Origin: Garcia nutans
Lineage: Eukaryota > Streptophyta > Magnoliopsida > Malpighiales > Euphorbiaceae
Reading direction: 5' to 3'
Length of the DNA stretch: 64,000 bases
Assembly: GCA_947685225.1 (NCBI GenBank)
Contig: CANTUV010000009.1
Span: 2,976,001-3,040,000, forward strand
Below, piece by piece: positions 48,641 through 59,459 of the stretch. Position 1 is the first letter of the stretch. Every line of letters starts with the position of its first letter. The translations under genes and the position numbers were made by a program. The notes beneath the pieces were generated by a model, which made no database searches, was not told the DNA's origin, and was given only the letters and a program-made list of their open reading frames with translations.

Positions 48641-49017
48641 AGTAGCTGTGAAGCCTGGTTTTTTCCCAAGAAACAAACAGTTAATATCACAAATGTTTTG
48701 AGTCCAGGATTATTGGACCTAACCGTCCATTGCAAATCAAAAGATGATGATTTGGGTATCAGAGTTGTCCCTTATAATGGTTATGTGATATGAGCTTTAG
48801 ATTTCGTCCCAATTATATGGATAGCACATTGTTCTATTGCTCCTTTGCATGGAAAGGTAATTTCCATTGGTTTGATATTTTTTCAATAAAAAAGGACAAA
48901 TACAAATGTCCTCATAATTACCGTTCTTGTATTGTTAAACCTAAAGGCCCTTGTATGTGGAATGATGATAAAAAAAAAAAAATTAATGATTGTTTTCCTT
49001 GGAAATCTAAGGCCTGA
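48641..49017 (+). pseudogene. S-protein homologue (SPH) pseudogene
   Basis: On + the first part reads EAWFFPKKQTVNITNVLSPG, LDLTVHCKSKDDDLGIRVVP and GYV, then a stop. The rest is one frame over: MSFRFRPNYMDSTLFYCSFAW, GNFHWFDIFSIKKDKYKCPH and VKPKGPCMWNDD, ending at 49017. This is the plant self-incompatibility S1/SPH fold: small secreted proteins with conserved Cys and the HCKSKDDDLG box. A single frameshift near 48790 breaks it, and no signal peptide is seen upstream. It is a more distant relative of the two copies at 51.1 and 53.7 kb. Confidence 0.8.
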
Positions 49018-50902
49018 AATTGCTTCAAAAAAAGTTTGTATAGTTTGTTAATAATAATACTAATAATAATAAGAGCAGACCGTTGAACAAACGTTCTTAT
49101 AATGACCAGGGTTTGAAACAATTTGTTATTATGAAATAATATATTGTTGCTTTTGGTTTTATCTTTAATAAAAAATAAATTACTATTTGTTGCTCAAGTA
49201 TTTCTATTCCATTAATGACTCCATCTTTCAATTAGTTTTTTCATATTCATAAAACTTCATTTTTTTTTTTACATTTGTGTGTTCTGTGCAGTGAATCTAA
49301 TAATTTCATTATTTTTTATGAGAAAAAATTATTAATTAATGATACTCTTAATTCAATTCAACTCATATAATGTAACTCTAATGTTATGGTTTTTAATATT
49401 AATTATTTCTAGAGTTAAAATTTTGAATTAAAACCAAGAGTTAAATTTTTAAAATTAGAAAATTTATTTAATCAAAGTTGATTAATATTTGGGGAATTAA
49501 CCTGTTTTAAATTGTAATTTTTTTAGTTTTTTACACAATGTTTGGTCCCATCATAATTTTGAAAAAATTGATAAAATAATTCTTTTTGATAAAAAATATC
49601 ATATTTTTTTTTGTAAATAATTCATGTAAAATAAAATATTGGACCCACAATATTTTTACCAACCAGTTGCTAAAATATTTTATTTAGAGAGAGTAAAAAA
49701 ATTATTTTACTTGAAAAATAAATTGTGAAATTTTATGTCAAAAAATAATTATATCACTGTTTTATAATATGATAAAATAAGAAAAAAATATTATAAAGGT
49801 AATTTAGAAATTGTTCAAATTTTTCTAGTAAAGTTAGATTGTAGTTAAATAAATTAATATTTTTCACGATACACTTTTTTTAGCATTTTTTTTGCTTTTT
49901 TAAAATACGGTAATATAATTTTTCTTAATAAAATATAATCTCAGTAATATATTTTTATAAAATATATTTTCAAATCTACCAAACGGCCAATTATCTTTCA
50001 AACCTAAAAACTATTTTCAATTTTTATTTTATATATTTTAAAAATTTGTTTTCTATTTTTAAAAATTATATCATAATTTTTAATTATATATATGCAAACA
50101 CATAATTTAAAATATTTAATAATAAATATTTTAAAAATAATTAATAATTATCATATTTAAATCAAGAAAATATCAATAAAGAATATAAAAAAAATCGATC
50201 TAACATAATAAAATGATTTATTTTTTCCTCCAATTTTCTCCAATTTTTTTGCGAGGTGGCAATGAGTAAAAAAAATGATAGTGTGAGTATCTAATAAGGA
50301 GAATCTAAAATTTAGTGATCTTGTCAAATGCATTTTGGTTTTTTTTTTACCCCATATAAGAATTGAAATAAAAAAAAACAAAATCCATGTGGAACGCAGC
50401 CTAAATTAACAATAATTTTTTAGGACATTTGTTGTCCAAATTCAATACTTTAGGGGAGATCCATTATTAAATTGAATCTAAATAAACAAATATCATTTTT
50501 AATTAAATTTTAAATAGGATTTTTGTAATTAAATATTTAATTTTAATGTTAATCTTAATTTTTTTTACAATTTACTAGTTGAAATAAAATTTTAATTCAA
50601 GTTTATTTCTTAGACATTATATTTGAGGATTGTTATTTCCTTTCTAAATTTATCTCTGAGATTAGAGTTAATTTTTTATTGTCGGTCTGCAAATAGACTG
50701 ACTCATATACTCGTGAAGACCTCTCATCCTGCGTCAGTAAATGGTGAATGGGTAATCTTCTTAATGTCATTGTGAATGCATTATTTTTATATAAGCAATA
50801 AAACATTTTTTCCTTTAAAAAAATTAATTCAAGTAAAATTTCGTTGGTTGAACTTTCAACAAAGTTATAGTGATAAGTTTTATTTTATTGCTTTTTTTTT
50901 TG
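49018..50902. other. AT-rich intergenic, no gene seen
   Basis: No gene, terminal repeat or RNA signal recognised. The right end joins the duplicated SPH 5' flank. Confidence 0.45.
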
Positions 50903-51122
50903 GAAGAGAAAGAGCCAAAATAATTAACTCTAAAGGATATTATTCCTTAAAAAAATCCGGCAACTGATTTTCTTATTTTCTTTCTATATCCTTTATGGAT
51001 AGTCACCATTAATGAGTTTGGTAAACATAGATAAATTAAGAAAACCAAGTTCATAACTTAATTTTCTATTCTCAACCCAAATCAAAAAATTTTCTCCAAT
51101 ATCATAAAAAAGAAAAAAAAAT
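50903..51122 (+). repeat. Duplicated SPH 5' flank, copy 1
   Basis: Nearly identical to 53441-53651 (AGAAAGAGCCAAAATAATTA through the AAAAAGAAAAAAAATATGAA before the start codon). The pair shows that upstream region plus coding sequence were duplicated together, so both copies share a promoter and leader. Confidence 0.9.
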
Positions 51123-51590
51123 ATGAATTATCTCTTCCTCACTAAGAACCTCCTTTTGCTACAAGTGCTAATAATGTTATCAATGATGAGCAAGAATGCA
51201 GCAGGATTTGTACTACCTAAAGCAACAGTAATAATAAGCAATGGACTAAAACAAGGTATGGATCTCAAAATTCACTGCAAATCAAACTTATCAAAGTATG
51301 ATGATTTGGGTGAGAAGTTTCCGCCATTTCACAACAAATTTCAGTTCAAGTTTCGATCCAATTTTTGGGGTATTACACAGTATTATTGTAACATGATCTT
51401 TCAGAATAAGCAGCATTGGTTTGATATTTACATACAAAATAGAGATTTCCCCAAATGCTCTACTTGTAAATGGATTATCATACAAAATGGTCCTTGCATG
51501 TTTGATTATAATGTCCCCAAATGCTCAACAACCCTCCGTAAACGCTCTCTTGGAGGTGGCATGACTCGCGCAATATGCTTGATCTTGTAA
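51123..51590 (+). CDS. S-protein homologue with a foreign C-terminus
   Basis: 155-residue frame. Residues 1-27 form a signal peptide-like leader (MNYLFLTKNLLLLQVLIMLS), followed by SPH sequence: KATVIISNGLKQGMDLKIHC, FQFKFRSNFWGITQYYCNM, WFDIYIQNRDFPKCSTCKW, NGPCMFDYNV. Against the intact copy at 53.7 kb it has a three-residue insertion after HCKS and several substitutions. After DYNV (about 51513) the normal NKYCVCYEW end is replaced by about 25 residues (PKCSTTLRKRSLGGGMTRAI...) that are the antisense of the NLR gene's 3' end. At least two conserved Cys are lost with the true C-terminus. If translated it would be secreted but probably misfolded. SPH proteins in other plants act as secreted ligands; only the S-locus members have a proven self-incompatibility role. 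Confidence 0.75.
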   Translation: MNYLFLTKNLLLLQVLIMLSMMSKNAAGFVLPKATVIISNGLKQGMDLKIHCKSNLSKYDDLGEKFPPFHNKFQFKFRSNFWGITQYYCNMIFQNKQHWFDIYIQNRDFPKCSTCKWIIIQNGPCMFDYNVPKCSTTLRKRSLGGGMTRAICLIL

Positions 51591-53125
51591 TTTTCGTCGC
51601 CAGTTAATCTCCTTGCAAGATCGCCGTGCAAAAAATAATCCAAATGCAACTCTTGTATGGTAGAAATGTACTGTAGGCCTTCAGGAAGAAACCTCAAATT
51701 GTCACAATGAAGTTCGAGATGCCTCAATTTTGGAAAAGCTCCATTTACAATCTCAATCCACTCTATTAGATCGAATGAACAAATTATCAAAGTTTCTAAT
51801 TCTGGAAATCCACCTATATTGCAAAATTCTTTACCAATGACCCTTGTCTTGTAGGCATATTTTAGAGAGAGAGATTTTAATTTGGGAAGAAACTGAAAAA
51901 TTGAATATGAATTATCTAAAAGATTGGAATAATATAAATCTAGCTTGATTAAGTTTTCCATGGAGAGAAGCCAGTTAGGAATTTCAATTAGATTACCATC
52001 TAAACAAAGCTTTTGAAGATGAGGTGGAAGAGAAAATGATTCCAATTCAGGTAGAAGATTTATAGTACCAAATTCCCATGCTGCATTTAAAGAAAGAGAG
52101 ACAAGGTTATTCATCTTCATGATAGCTGCAGACATCTCACCAATATTATCTTCGTAGGCACAACGAAGATCAAGTTGTCGCAGTTGGGTTAAACTACTCA
52201 ATTCACTAGCAAAGCCATTACCAGCAGATACACCAGTCAGAGTTTGAAGATTCATCAAAGTTGCAAAACCCCTTGGAACTCTAATTCCATCATAACGGTG
52301 AAAGAAGATTAGGTGCCTAAGTTGTTTATTATTCAGAATTTCAATAGGAAGTTCGCATGGTTCTTTATTCCGTATTTCTAAAGTTTGCAGCTTTAGAAGA
52401 TTACCCAAAGCACATGGAAGCTTCTTTATATACGAGAGATATAATCCTAAATACTGGAGGTGAACCAAATTTCCAATTTCATCAGGTAAATAGTCCATTT
52501 CGGTATGTATAATCAGCACCGATAGAAATTGCAACCGACACACAGTTTCAAAGAGTGTATTAATATTACTCACCTCGAATTTTATAAACAAGGATCGTAT
52601 CTGAGGGCTTTTGAAGTTAGAAAGCAGATGTTCGCCCTTATTTCCAAGGATAAAATGGATAGGTGAATTCACAGCTTTGTCAATGAAGTCTTTCTCCTCA
52701 ACTTCAAGAAGGCATGATTCTTCATACAACTTGGAGACTATTGGTCTACTCTTATTATACAGGAAGAAATCTACTAGCAATCCTAGGCCAATTAATTCAT
52801 TAATAATATTTGCAGCTGTATCCTCTATAATCTCCCCTGGTTTTTCTGGTATTAGATCTTGAGCCATCAAAAAACATACTAAATTTCGTTTCCCCACATA
52901 AAAGAAATAGGAAGCATTTAGAAAAATATAACAATAATCTAAGCAGGACTTGAGATCATCAGAAAGCTTTTCATAATTTGACAAAAAAGAAGTCGTCTGA
53001 CCTTTGTCTTCTTCAATTGCCCTTGGAATAACATCAAGTTGATCTTTTTCTTTGGGAATTTCTGCAAACAAAGAGGCGCTATATCCAGAATCATATTGTC
53101 GAGTGTGGTGGCAGAGGAGAGGCAT
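51506..53125 (-). CDS. NLR resistance-gene 3' part: winged helix plus LRR (5' truncated)
   Basis: 539-residue uninterrupted frame. It opens in what would be the end of an NB-ARC domain: NYEKLSDDLKSCLDYCYIFL and LVCFLMAQDLIPEKPGEIIE fit the winged-helix/ARC2 segment. From about residue 200 it is leucine-rich repeats, with LPDEIGNLVHLQYLGLYLSY, LKLQTLEIRNKEPCELPIEI, LPPHLQKLCLDGNLIEIPNW and FPKLRHLELHCDNLRFLPEG. The pattern resembles RPP13/RPP8-like CC-NLRs. Coiled-coil, P-loop, kinase-2, GLPL and MHD motifs are absent, so it cannot act as a full immune receptor. Its last codons and TAA stop are antisense SPH sequence, so the real C-terminus is replaced too. It sits inside the SPH duplication, antisense to copy 1. 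A 1.6-kb open frame without lesions suggests recent capture or a retained function for the LRR part. Confidence 0.75.
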   Translation of the reverse strand: MPLLCHHTRQYDSGYSASLFAEIPKEKDQLDVIPRAIEEDKGQTTSFLSNYEKLSDDLKSCLDYCYIFLNASYFFYVGKRNLVCFLMAQDLIPEKPGEIIEDTAANIINELIGLGLLVDFFLYNKSRPIVSKLYEESCLLEVEEKDFIDKAVNSPIHFILGNKGEHLLSNFKSPQIRSLFIKFEVSNINTLFETVCRLQFLSVLIIHTEMDYLPDEIGNLVHLQYLGLYLSYIKKLPCALGNLLKLQTLEIRNKEPCELPIEILNNKQLRHLIFFHRYDGIRVPRGFATLMNLQTLTGVSAGNGFASELSSLTQLRQLDLRCAYEDNIGEMSAAIMKMNNLVSLSLNAAWEFGTINLLPELESFSLPPHLQKLCLDGNLIEIPNWLLSMENLIKLDLYYSNLLDNSYSIFQFLPKLKSLSLKYAYKTRVIGKEFCNIGGFPELETLIICSFDLIEWIEIVNGAFPKLRHLELHCDNLRFLPEGLQYISTIQELHLDYFLHGDLARRLTGDENYKIKHIARVMPPPRERLRRVVEHLGTL

Positions 53126-53440
53126 GATTGTTGATATTATCAGATAAACAAAACAAAGGAAAATGATAATGTTATAAAATAGTAGTAAAGATTATTATGA
53201 GGTTTCCATATAAGCATTTACTCAACGTCAAAACATTACCGTGTGGGACATCAAACGAAAATGATGGGCTTGCCGTGTGGGACACCAAAACTAATTATTC
53301 ATTCAACATAACCTATTAAAAATCATGACACGCACTTATCCTAAAAAAAATCATGACAAGCAAAAATATATTAAAATAAAGTTAATGAATCGATATAAGT
53401 TACAAAAAAAAGAATATATATATATATATATATATATTGA
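53126..53440. repeat. Junction region with ACCGTGTGGGACA duplicate and (AT)n tract
   Basis: GCCGTGTGGGACACCAAAAC at 53272-53291 partly repeats ACCGTGTGGGACATCAAACG at 53239-53258. An uninterrupted AT dinucleotide tract (53414-53437) lies exactly at the left edge of the second SPH duplicate, a likely breakpoint. Confidence 0.7.
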
Positions 53441-53651
53441 GGAGAAAGAGCCAAAATAATTAACTCTAAAGGATATTATTCCTTAAAAAAATCCGGCAAC
53501 TGATTTTCTTATTTTCTTTCTATATCCTATATGGATACTCACCATTAATGAGTATGGTAAACATAGATAAATTAAGAAAACCTCATAACTTAATTTTCTA
53601 TTCTCAACCCAAATCATAAATTTTCCTCCAAAATCATAAAAAGAAAAAAAT
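53441..53651 (+). repeat. Duplicated SPH 5' flank, copy 2
   Basis: Matches 50903-51122 with few substitutions and small indels up to the start codon. Confidence 0.9.
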
Positions 53652-54071
53652 ATGAATTATCTCTTCCTCACTCAGAATCTCCTTTTGCTACAAGCGCTAA
53701 TAATGTTATCAATGATAAGCATGAGTGAAGCAGGATTTTTACTACCTGAAGCAACAGTAATAATAAGCAATGAGTTAAAACAAGGCATGAGTCTCAAAAT
53801 TCACTGCAAATCAAAGGATGATGATTTGGGTGAAAAGCTTCTGCCATTTCACAACAAATTTGAATTCAAGTTTCGACCCAATTTTTGGAATATTACACAG
53901 TATAATTGTAGCATGATGTTTGAAAATAAGCAGCATCGGTTTGATATTTATATGCAAAGTAGAGATTTCCCCAAATGCTCTATCTGTAAATGGATTATCA
54001 AACAAAATGGTCCTTGCATGTTTGATTATAATGTTAACAAATATTGTGTTTGCTATGAGTGGAACAATTAA
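53652..54071 (+). CDS. S-protein homologue (SPH), intact
   Basis: 139 residues, single exon, as usual for the family. A signal peptide-like leader (about residues 1-27, MNYLFLTQNLLLLQALIMLS) precedes the mature domain: ATVIISNELKQGMSLKIHCK, SKDDDLGEKLLPFHNKFEFK, RPNFWNITQYNCSMMFENKQ, RFDIYMQSRDFPKCSICKW and NGPCMFDYNVNKYCVCYEW. The Cys of HCKS, QYNC, PKC and GPC and the final Cys pair are present. It is predicted to be a small secreted beta-sandwich protein. Its receptor, tissue and role are unknown; the wider family includes the poppy pollen-recognition ligand. The 5' flank is shared with the copy at 51.1 kb, so expression may be similar. A possible polyadenylation signal, AATAAAATC, lies near 54147. 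Confidence 0.85.
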   Translation: MNYLFLTQNLLLLQALIMLSMISMSEAGFLLPEATVIISNELKQGMSLKIHCKSKDDDLGEKLLPFHNKFEFKFRPNFWNITQYNCSMMFENKQHRFDIYMQSRDFPKCSICKWIIKQNGPCMFDYNVNKYCVCYEWNN

Positions 54072-54365
54072 GAATTAGATGGTTTTTTCTTTTCCCTATA
54101 TGTATGTGTTTCTCTTTATGTGAGGAATTAATATATGGAGACTTATAATAAAATCATTTTCCTAGTCACTATATTTATTTGGATGAATGTTGTAACTTAA
54201 TTTTTTTCCTTTTTTGAGGCTTAATTTTGCTATAGAACTTACAAGTAGTCTTTTCTTTTGATTGATTACATATACCAAAGAAGAATATTTAGTTATCAAA
54301 CTCGAGATCAAAGTGTGAATAACAAGTCACCAAGCCAAGACTTGGTGGTGACATGAAATTAGTAT
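54072..54365. other. 3' flank of the intact SPH gene
   Basis: AT-rich with the candidate polyadenylation signal near 54147. Ends at the first CACTA-like terminus. Confidence 0.4.
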
Positions 54366-55339
54366 CACTACAAAAAAAAAATATGTCATCTGCAAAAAAT
54401 ATTTAGGAGTCGATGCTAAAATTTATCGTTAATAAACTTTTAGCTGTACCAATTACTTTGTTGTCGCAAAAACTATTTATTAATTATCATAATTTTTTAT
54501 GTTGCCACTAATAGTATAAAGAATTGCCACTAATAGTTATTTTCTAAGGAAAAATTTGGCGCCATACTATTAGCGATGATATTTTGTGAGTCGTAGCAAT
54601 AAGAAGATTATTTGCAATCGAATATATCATTTTATTGCTAAATATTAGTTATTAGCGAGAATATAAAACTTTTTATAGCAAATAAAAAATAGATTTTATA
54701 TTTAAAAAATCGGTACCATATTATCAGCGATGACTATTTATATATTGTCACAAATAGAATAATATTTGTGAGAGATTATAATACCTTATTGCAAATAGTG
54801 ATTAATATTTTGAAGAAAAATATTGACGCCTTATTTTTTTATGATGAAATTTTATAGATAGTTGTAATATGTTAAATATTTGCGAGAGATTAGAAAAATT
54901 TATTGCAAAACTTGATAAATATTTTGGAGAAAAATTTTGATATCACATTATTAGCGATGATTTTTTATATGTGGTTGTAATAAGTTAATATTTGCACGAG
55001 AATATGAAGATTTGTTATAAATAGTCATCAATTTTTTAGAGAAAAAATAGGCACCCATATTATTTGTGATAACTATTTATATATAGTCGCAATATGATCA
55101 TATTTGCAAGGGATTAGAAAAATTGATTATAAATAGTAATTACTTATTTTGGAGAAAAAATTAGTATTATATTATTAGCGATGACTTTTTATACGTGGTC
55201 AGAATTGATTAATATTTATGAGAGAATAAAAAGATTTGTTACAAATAGTAATTAATTTTTTTAGAGAAAAATTTATTTTTATATTACTAGCGATAACTAT
55301 GTATATATGGTCACAATATGTTCATATTTGCAAGAGATT
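54366..55339 (+). mobile_element. CACTA-like terminus with about 112-bp subterminal repeats
   Basis: Starts CACTACAAAAAAAAA, the En/Spm-type terminus. Behind it a unit beginning with TTAGCGATGA or a variant recurs near 54570, 54725, 54840, 54950, 55065, 55175 and 55287, a spacing of about 110-115 bp for most. Such subterminal repeat arrays are typical of CACTA ends, where the transposase binds. No opposite terminus was found. Confidence 0.55.
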
Positions 55340-56095
55340 CACTACAAGAAAAATACAATTTAACCACAGAATTTTACCTATGGATAACTTTCTTGAGTAA
55401 TTACCCAAGGAATACCAAAAAAATCATTGAAAAAAAATATTTTAAAATTACTTAGAGATTATCCAAGAATTTACCTACGAATTTATTTAGAAATATATTT
55501 TCTCTGAGTAATTTATGGGTAAATTAAGGCAGGAATTTTCTGCCTAAATTTACCCATAGTATACTTAGGAAACATGTTTATGGGTAAACATTCTATAGGT
55601 AAATTCCTTGGTAATTTATCATTTATGTATATATTACCAAAAAAATATTTATAGATAAATTTTCTAGGTAATTTAAAAACTAAAATTTTCTCAATCAAAT
55701 GTCACCTAGAGATTACCTAAGAGACTTTTTCGTGGATAAATTTTTTGTGTAATTCCTAGATAATTTAAGAATAAAATTTTCTTAACCAAAATTTACCCAC
55801 AATGTTTACTTCGTGGGTAGGTATTCGTAAGTAATTTAAAGATAAAAATTTTATCAATCAAAATTTACCTAATGATTACCCAAAAAATTTATCCATGCAT
55901 AAATTCTTTAAGTAATTCCTAAATACTTTAAAAATAAAATAAAATTTCTAATTTATTTAAGAATTACCTAGGAATTTTAGTTATGAAAAATTTTCTAGAT
56001 AATTTTCATATAACTTAAGTTTCCAGGAAAATTAGCCACGAGTAAATTTGGTGGGTGGTCCATGGGTAATTTAGTAACCAAATAATAACTACTAA
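55340..56095 (+). mobile_element. Second CACTA-like terminus with its own subterminal repeats
   Basis: Starts CACTACAAGAAAAATAC, close to the canonical CACTA end, abutting the first array in the same orientation. It carries a different set of degenerate repeats (AATTTACCTA...GATTACC phrases about every 100-150 bp). No matching right end and no transposase were found; a truncated non-autonomous element is likely. Confidence 0.6.
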
Positions 56096-56120
56096 ACTTA
56101 ATTTTCCTTTGATAACTATG

Positions 56121-56834
56121 AGGGTGTTTCTCAGAACTGGAGCTTTTCAGCTTACTGTGAATAAGTGATTTTTAGATTATAATCAGATTAAAAATAAGCA
56201 GTTAAGCGTTTCTGTAAACTAGTTAATAATCAGCTGATAATCAATTTATAATCAGTTAAGTGTTTCTGTAAAATCAGCTTATAATCAGTTTTTAATTGCA
56301 GAAACTGTCAAAATGACCAAATTGTCCCTAAGTTTATTTATTGTATAAAAATAATTTTTTAAATGTCAATTCAAAATTTATTTTGCAATAATAATAATAA
56401 TAATAATAAAATTTATTTAATAATAATAATAATAAAATTTATTTAATAATAATAATAATAATAATATTGGTGTTATCAATAAATTATACAAATAAAAAAC
56501 TACCATGTAAAGATTACCAAATTAATTAGAATCCTAAAAATATTTTTAATTAGACAATGAGAGTGGACATTGTTTTTAAATAAACTTAAAGTGTATAGGG
56601 TGGATAAATTTGAAATATTGAAGATTAGGTAGGGATAGTATGGTCTTTTACTTGGTCAAAACTGCTTAAAAAAAGTGCTTAAAAAAAGTAGCAAAACCCA
56701 ACTTTTAAAAAACTGATTAAAATCAGATTATAATCTACTATTTAAGTTTTCAGAAACACTTACATAAACAACTTATAATCTAAAAACTGCTTATAATCAG
56801 TTTTGACCAGCTTTTAAGTTTTGAGAAACACCCT
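56121..56834. mobile_element. 714-bp MITE with 12-bp inverted ends
   Basis: AGGGTGTTTCTC at 56121-56132 and its exact complement GAGAAACACCCT at 56823-56834. Both flanks carry CTATG (56116-56120 and 56835-56839), a likely 5-bp target duplication. Inside are many TAATCAG/TTATAAT phrases and a (TAA)n tract (56388-56466). No coding capacity. The 5-bp duplication does not settle the superfamily; hAT-like is possible. Confidence 0.75.
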
Positions 56835-56839
56835 CTATG

Positions 56840-57110
56840 TCACATTATTCATCAAGCATTTCAATTTTTTTTCCCTCACTTTCTTTCTTTCTTTCTTTTT
56901 TCTGTCTTTGCGCTTACCCTCTCTCGCTCTCTCTCTCTCTCTCTCTTCAGGGACTGTCCCTCTCTTTTTCGGCCTGCAATTGGGTCTCCGGCATCACCGT
57001 TCATGTTCGATCAGCTAATTAGGGTTTTGATTTCATTTGTTTTTGTCATTTTCATTGACTTCTTAGAGTTATGGATTTGTCTTCATTGATTTTTCAAGTA
57101 AGTTTTAATT
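56840..57110 (+). other. CT-rich, leader-like segment with possible first exon
   Basis: A polypyrimidine region with a (CT)n run (56920-56948) is followed by GC-richer sequence and an ATG with nine open codons ending at a strong donor-like CAA/GTAAGT (57071-57105). This looks like a plant 5' leader and first exon. A later open piece ending at 57629 (FRLIGEEEETDNLYKGLLVF) might belong to it. I cannot identify the gene, and it may be a relic. Confidence 0.3.
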
Positions 57111-57649
57111 TATTTTTCTTTTTGTTAATAAGTATTTGTTCTTTGATGGGTTTTAGTGTTTTGTTGTTAGAAATTTTAGAGTTTTGTTGAATTCGTATGA
57201 AATTGATTTTGAATTCCAAATTTCTATTTTTGGGTCGCGGATTGTCACCGGGCGTTGGAGGATTTATTGGTTGAGCGGTGTGGTGCTTGGTGGACGACGA
57301 CTGAGAAATTCTTTTAACAGGATTTCTTATTTCCTTTGATATCAAAAACCGGTACTACTTAGTTTTGTAGGTTATGCACTGAAATTTTGGTAACTAATCA
57401 TTACTTAGTTTTGCTCAGTTTCTACTCTATTTTAATTATTTATACTTTGATACAATATTCATATGACAAGAATTTACTTGCAAATATCACGGATTATCAA
57501 TTTTTTTACTACAACTATATTGCTTCATGTGTTCATATTCTCGGGAAAAATTTTAGGCTAATTGGTGAGGAAGAAGAAACTGATAACTTGTATAAAGGGT
57601 TGCTTGTGTTCTCAGCCATTAGAGCTTGATAATGTTCTAAAGACTCTCT

Positions 57650-59459
57650 GTGGGCCTGAGATGGTTTCATATCACATAATTAGAAGCAATGTATGTTTTC
57701 AAGAACATGGAGCATGAGATTCCATCGGCCTGCTGTGTGTTTTAATTATTGTTTACTTTATGTGATCAGCACGGTTTGTGGAAGCAGCTTTTTAGATTGC
57801 TAAAATGATAGTTTGTAGATATTTTAATTTCTTGAGAACATAATTTATTACAGTATCTAGGTCTAGGTAGGTTAAAGGATGCAAGAGGATTCTGGTAGAC
57901 AAGTTTGATTGAATTGAGATAAATTATAGTTTACAATTTAGTATGTTAATGGATGATTTGGATTAGTTTATTTGTTTACTTTTGTATAACGAAGGCTAGC
58001 AGCTAGATGGCATTTGGCTCCATCACATGAAATTCAGCATAGCTAGTCAAATTCCTAAAATCTGAATGAATCAAAGAATAAATTTCTTCCTGTCTCGGTG
58101 CTGCTTTATCTAGGAAGACACTAAACCATTAATTTTAGGTGTTCAAGACTTGACTTTACTATATCATTGTCATACACAAGGCAAAGGCATCTAACCACTA
58201 CTACAACAGTTACTTGCATCTGAAGTTGGATATCATGGTTGCTACCTCATTATAAATATTCATAAGTAGATCAATAGTCAAAAGATGATACTGTTTTGGA
58301 TCCATATTTTTCAATAAAGAAAACTATTTGCGTGAACACAAAAACCACCAATTAGCTGGAAGAAGCTGTAATGCAAAAATATTAAAGCTCAAGTTTTGTT
58401 CTCATTCAATCTCAATAGGAAGTAGAATTCATATTAATACAATCAGGTTAGGCAATTCCATTCGTTTATTATATAGAATAGACCTATAGTTTTAAGTTTT
58501 AAGATAATGTGTACTTCATCTCAAATCATAATATTAGTTGGAAAGGAAGTTAACATTAGACTAAGTTAAGAACTAGACAGAGGAACTAAAAACAGAAAAG
58601 CAGCAAATAACCAAACAATTTACCCACTTCTAATGAATTTAGTAGGTTATGTAACAGTAGCAGAACCTTGTACTTCTAAAGAGATTTTATACCCTTAGGC
58701 ATTTGAAAGGGGGGAAAAAAAGCCCAATTACAACTGAAACATGTAAATTTCATTGGCAATGAAATCTTGAATGGGATTTAGATATTTCTATGGGATTTAG
58801 ATATTTCATAATAAACATTAAAAGAAACTTAATCCATTCCTTCACTTGACTCCCTTTATTTTCAACTTAACTATATAAATACTCCACCTTTATTTTTTTT
58901 TATCTGTCTATTTAATCTTTCTTTTTTAATATGGCATATATAAAGAATAGCTTCACAATCATTCATGAAGTGCGTAAAATCTCTTATTTAACATTAATTT
59001 TCTGTTCTTTTCAATTAAACAATCAAATTCTAGTGCTGCCTCATCAAATTTAAATTTTTTGACACTATATTTAATTTTAAATTCTTTCATTTTTTTTATT
59101 TAGAAAACTTATTACTTTTAAAATTTTCATTGTTTATTTCTTATTATTATCTTAAATTCTAAAATTATTTATATATTATTTATTAAAAATTAACTGTTTT
59201 TAAATTTATTTTATCATATTATATTTAATTACTTGTAAAATGAATTTAATTATTTTTAATTTTCTCTAGCTAGCCCATACTCTTAAACAAAAAAAAGTAA
59301 ATAAAATTACAAATTCAAAATTAATTAAACAAGAGAAAATTTAATTAAAAATTTTAAATTATAGTTTTATTTATAATTTGCAAATCAAGCAATAATTATA
59401 AATAAATTTAATTTAAATAAAATACTGAAAAAAGGAATATCAAATTAAGAAAAATCATC
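57650..59459. other. Intergenic, no gene recognised
   Basis: No coding or repeat signal I can support, apart from a doubled ATGGGATTTAGATATTTC phrase at 58772-58807. Confidence 0.4.

Noticed and set aside
52611..52862. Plus-strand frame within the NLR region
   Set aside because: Antisense shadow of the 539-codon LRR frame.
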